Positions 62,360-64,000 of a stretch of DNA of 64,000 bases are shown here, in pieces. The position numbers and the translations under genes were made by a program. How positions within the stretch are numbered: position 1 is the stretch's first letter; every line of letters begins with the position of its first letter. The notes beneath the pieces are model-generated. The model ran no database searches and was not told the DNA's origin. It saw only the letters and a list, made by a program, of their open reading frames with translations. The stretch comes from Pseudovibrio sp. M1P-2-3. Its GTDB lineage: Bacteria; Pseudomonadota; Alphaproteobacteria; Rhizobiales; Stappiaceae. The DNA lies in assembly GCF_031501865.1 (NCBI RefSeq), contig NZ_JARRCW010000001.1, positions 1,001,001 through 1,065,000 on the forward strand, in the 5' to 3' direction.

Positions 62360-63343
62360 TTGACTGGTCGTTTCTCAAAGCTTAGCGGCCCCATTCGCGT
62401 GACGATCGTTATCTGCGCCTTGATCGGGATCTATATCCTGCAAGATCAGGTTCTCACCTACACATCAGATGCTTATGTCGCTGCGGATATTGTTGTTCTG
62501 GCGCCGGAGGTCTCCGGTTTTGTCAAAGAAATTCCGGTGCTGAGGAACCAAAAGGTCAAAGCGGGGCAGCTGCTTATTCAAATCGATCCGGAGCCTTTGC
62601 GCCTTACGGTAGAGCAATATAAAGCGCAGGAAGGACAGGCCCGTTCCTCCCTTGAGCGCGCCGAGGCAACAGTCAGAATTACCGAATCGAACCTGTCGGC
62701 GGCGTTAGCTGCCGTGTCTAACCTACAGACAAAGCTGGAACGCTATTCGGTTCTGGAAGGGCAGGGGTTCATCCCCCGCCAAACCTATGACGATCTGAAC
62801 CTGTCTCTTGTAGAGGCCGAGGCGCAGGCTGAGGCGGCAAAAGACAATGTGGAAGCGGCCAACCGGCAAGTGGAGCAAATGAAGGCCTCGGTAAAGGCAG
62901 CATCTGCCCAGTTGGCCATTGCCCAATATAACCTGAACCATACCTCTCTCACAGCCCATGAAGATGGCGTTGTGGGCAGTTATGAGGTGATGGAGGGCAA
63001 CTATGTTCTGGCAGGCTCGCCGCAGGTTGCCTTGATCACCAACGACAACTGGCGCATTGTCGCCAACCTCATCGAGCGCCATGCCGCGCGCATGAAACCG
63101 GGAATGACCGTTTATTTTCAGGTCTCCAGTGATCCGTGGCGCATTCACCGTGGTAAGGTGCGCAGCATAGGGCGCGGCATCAGCCGTGTTCCCTATCAAG
63201 AACCGGTTCTCCCCTTTATCTCTCTTACAACATCATGGATCAGATTGTCTCAACGGTTTCCTGTCGAAATCGATATGGGACCCTATTTAAAGACCCACCA
63301 ACCGCTTCATGGGGGGGACGCGCGTATTTTCGCGTTCCATTAG
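62360..63343 (+). CDS. HlyD/EmrA-type periplasmic adaptor (membrane fusion protein)
   Basis: A 327-residue protein that starts with TTG at 62360. An N-terminal membrane anchor (VTIVICALIGIYILQDQVLT) precedes the lipoyl/barrel-sandwich part (APEVSGFVKEIPVLRNQKVK, AGQLLIQIDP), an alpha-helical hairpin coiled coil (EQYKAQEGQARSSLERAEAT and AEAAKDNVEAANRQVEQMKA) and the beta-barrel domain (NHTSLTAHEDGVVGSYEVM). It is followed at once by a FUSC-type permease, so the pair resembles AaeA-AaeB aromatic acid or drug efflux systems. Confidence 0.9.
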   Translation: MTGRFSKLSGPIRVTIVICALIGIYILQDQVLTYTSDAYVAADIVVLAPEVSGFVKEIPVLRNQKVKAGQLLIQIDPEPLRLTVEQYKAQEGQARSSLERAEATVRITESNLSAALAAVSNLQTKLERYSVLEGQGFIPRQTYDDLNLSLVEAEAQAEAAKDNVEAANRQVEQMKASVKAASAQLAIAQYNLNHTSLTAHEDGVVGSYEVMEGNYVLAGSPQVALITNDNWRIVANLIERHAARMKPGMTVYFQVSSDPWRIHRGKVRSIGRGISRVPYQEPVLPFISLTTSWIRLSQRFPVEIDMGPYLKTHQPLHGGDARIFAFH

Positions 63344-63349
63344 GTGAAA

Positions 63350-64000
63350 ATGACCAATGAGGAAAGCGGGAGTATCGCACCTTATTTTCACTATAGGGAC
63401 GGATTTAGAACAGCCACCATTGTAACTCTGTCAGCCGTAATCGGTCTTCTGGTTCATGCCGATAATCCGTGGTGGGCCGCAATCTCGGCGTTTACTGTCG
63501 CCAATGCCGATTGGAGAAACTTTTTTTCTAAAGCTTTCCAACGTGCCGTTGGAACCGTGGTGGGTGGTATTAGTGGGTTTGTCGTTGCCTATTTTATTCG
63601 TGGGGAGCCGTTTCTCCAAGGCAGCGTCCTTTTTGTGATCGCCTCTTATGCCACCTATAAAAACCTCACAACCTCCTACGGGTATGCATGGTTGCTGGGT
63701 GCGGCAACAGCTATGATAGCCATGTATTTCTCGCTTTGGGATATCGTGCAGCTCTACGAGAAAATGCAGGATCGCATCATCATGGTGTGTACGGGCGTTC
63801 TGGTTGCAGGTTTGGTTTCCTATCTTTTATGGCATCCAAGCAAGTGGCGGGCGAGCACCGCCATGAGCCATAAGGACAGTGAAGACCTTCCACGAAAATG
63901 GATTATTCGTATTTCTATCACTGCCGGACTGGTCGCGCTGGCCGGCCCCATCGTTTATGCTGGTCATGATCTGGGGGGGATGATGCAGATTGTGTTTACC
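63350..64000 (+). CDS. FUSC family efflux permease, AaeB-like (C-terminus off window)
   Basis: The start ATG is at 63350, 6 nt after the adaptor stop, with AGGTG directly upstream. The visible 217 residues contain an N-terminal block of closely spaced transmembrane helices (IVTLSAVIGLLVHADNPWWA, VVGGISGFVVAYFIR, GSVLFVIASYATYK, LLGAATAMIAMYFSLWD) characteristic of the FUSC/aromatic acid exporter family. It is truncated only by the window end. It presumably functions with the upstream adaptor as an export pump for aromatic acids or similar compounds. Confidence 0.88.
   Translation, partial: MTNEESGSIAPYFHYRDGFRTATIVTLSAVIGLLVHADNPWWAAISAFTVANADWRNFFSKAFQRAVGTVVGGISGFVVAYFIRGEPFLQGSVLFVIASYATYKNLTTSYGYAWLLGAATAMIAMYFSLWDIVQLYEKMQDRIIMVCTGVLVAGLVSYLLWHPSKWRASTAMSHKDSEDLPRKWIIRISITAGLVALAGPIVYAGHDLGGMMQIVFT

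Overview
The window is a chromosomal segment of an alphaproteobacterium, most likely a marine member of the Hyphomicrobiales/Rhizobiales (Stappiaceae-like). The clues are CckA next to a FliO-like gene and a DksA that has lost three of its four zinc cysteines, an alphaproteobacterial LexA box (GAAC-N7-GAAC) upstream of recA, a purL-bolA-grxD operon, paired ycjX-ycjF genes, and a very large coiled-coil protein resembling the Growth Pole Ring protein of polar-growing Rhizobiales. The genus is inference. I see no tRNA or rRNA genes, no CRISPR array, no transposase and no integrase.

Layout. 1-4312: the N-terminal 1437 residues of a giant membrane-anchored repeat protein with a 132-bp repeat array. 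4313-5511: a long AT-rich gap. 5512-9611: a 2Fe-2S ferredoxin, an MFS transporter divergent from an AraC-type regulator, and a secreted DUF3011-like protein. 9729-15307: VWA protein, YcjF, YcjX, SixA-like phosphatase and MoxR ATPase, all on the minus strand. 15605-21479: a flagellum/cell-cycle neighbourhood (FlaG-like protein, DksA, FliO-like protein, CckA). 21548-25425: a lipoprotein, a nitronate monooxygenase and a pseudouridine catabolism pair (psuK-psuG). 25741-29852: recA and alaS. 29962-31134: a cyclic-nucleotide-domain potassium channel.

31432-41771 is the outstanding region: a compact, single-strand gas vesicle operon, many of whose genes overlap by a few bases. The order is gvpA, a GvpC-like gene, gvpN, a GvpV-like gene, an Hsp20/GvpH gene, gvpF/L, gvpG, gvpO, an unknown cysteine-containing small protein, gvpA/J with a coiled-coil tail, a gvpF/L fused to a C-terminal DnaJ J-domain, a third gvpF/L, a third gvpA-like gene, a fourth gvpF/L, gvpK, and a CDC48/p97-type double AAA+ ATPase. 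The gene products suggest shell subunits (GvpA family), a surface stiffener (GvpC-like), accessory nucleation and assembly proteins (F/L, G, J, K, O), and an unusually large chaperone set (GvpN, Hsp20, J-domain fusion, CDC48). Hairpins after gvpA and before gvpN may set the ratio of shell protein to accessory proteins.

41978-64000 is mostly ordinary chromosome: an ABM monooxygenase, an unknown 204-residue protein, icd, an HdeD-like protein, trmJ, murI, an alanine:cation symporter, an FkbM methyltransferase, rpsD, ttcA, a pentapeptide-repeat lipoprotein, a LysR/SDR divergent pair, a cyclase, grxD-bolA-purL, a two-gene cassette resembling a holin plus modular endolysin (gene-transfer-agent or prophage type), and an HlyD/FUSC efflux pair cut by the window end.
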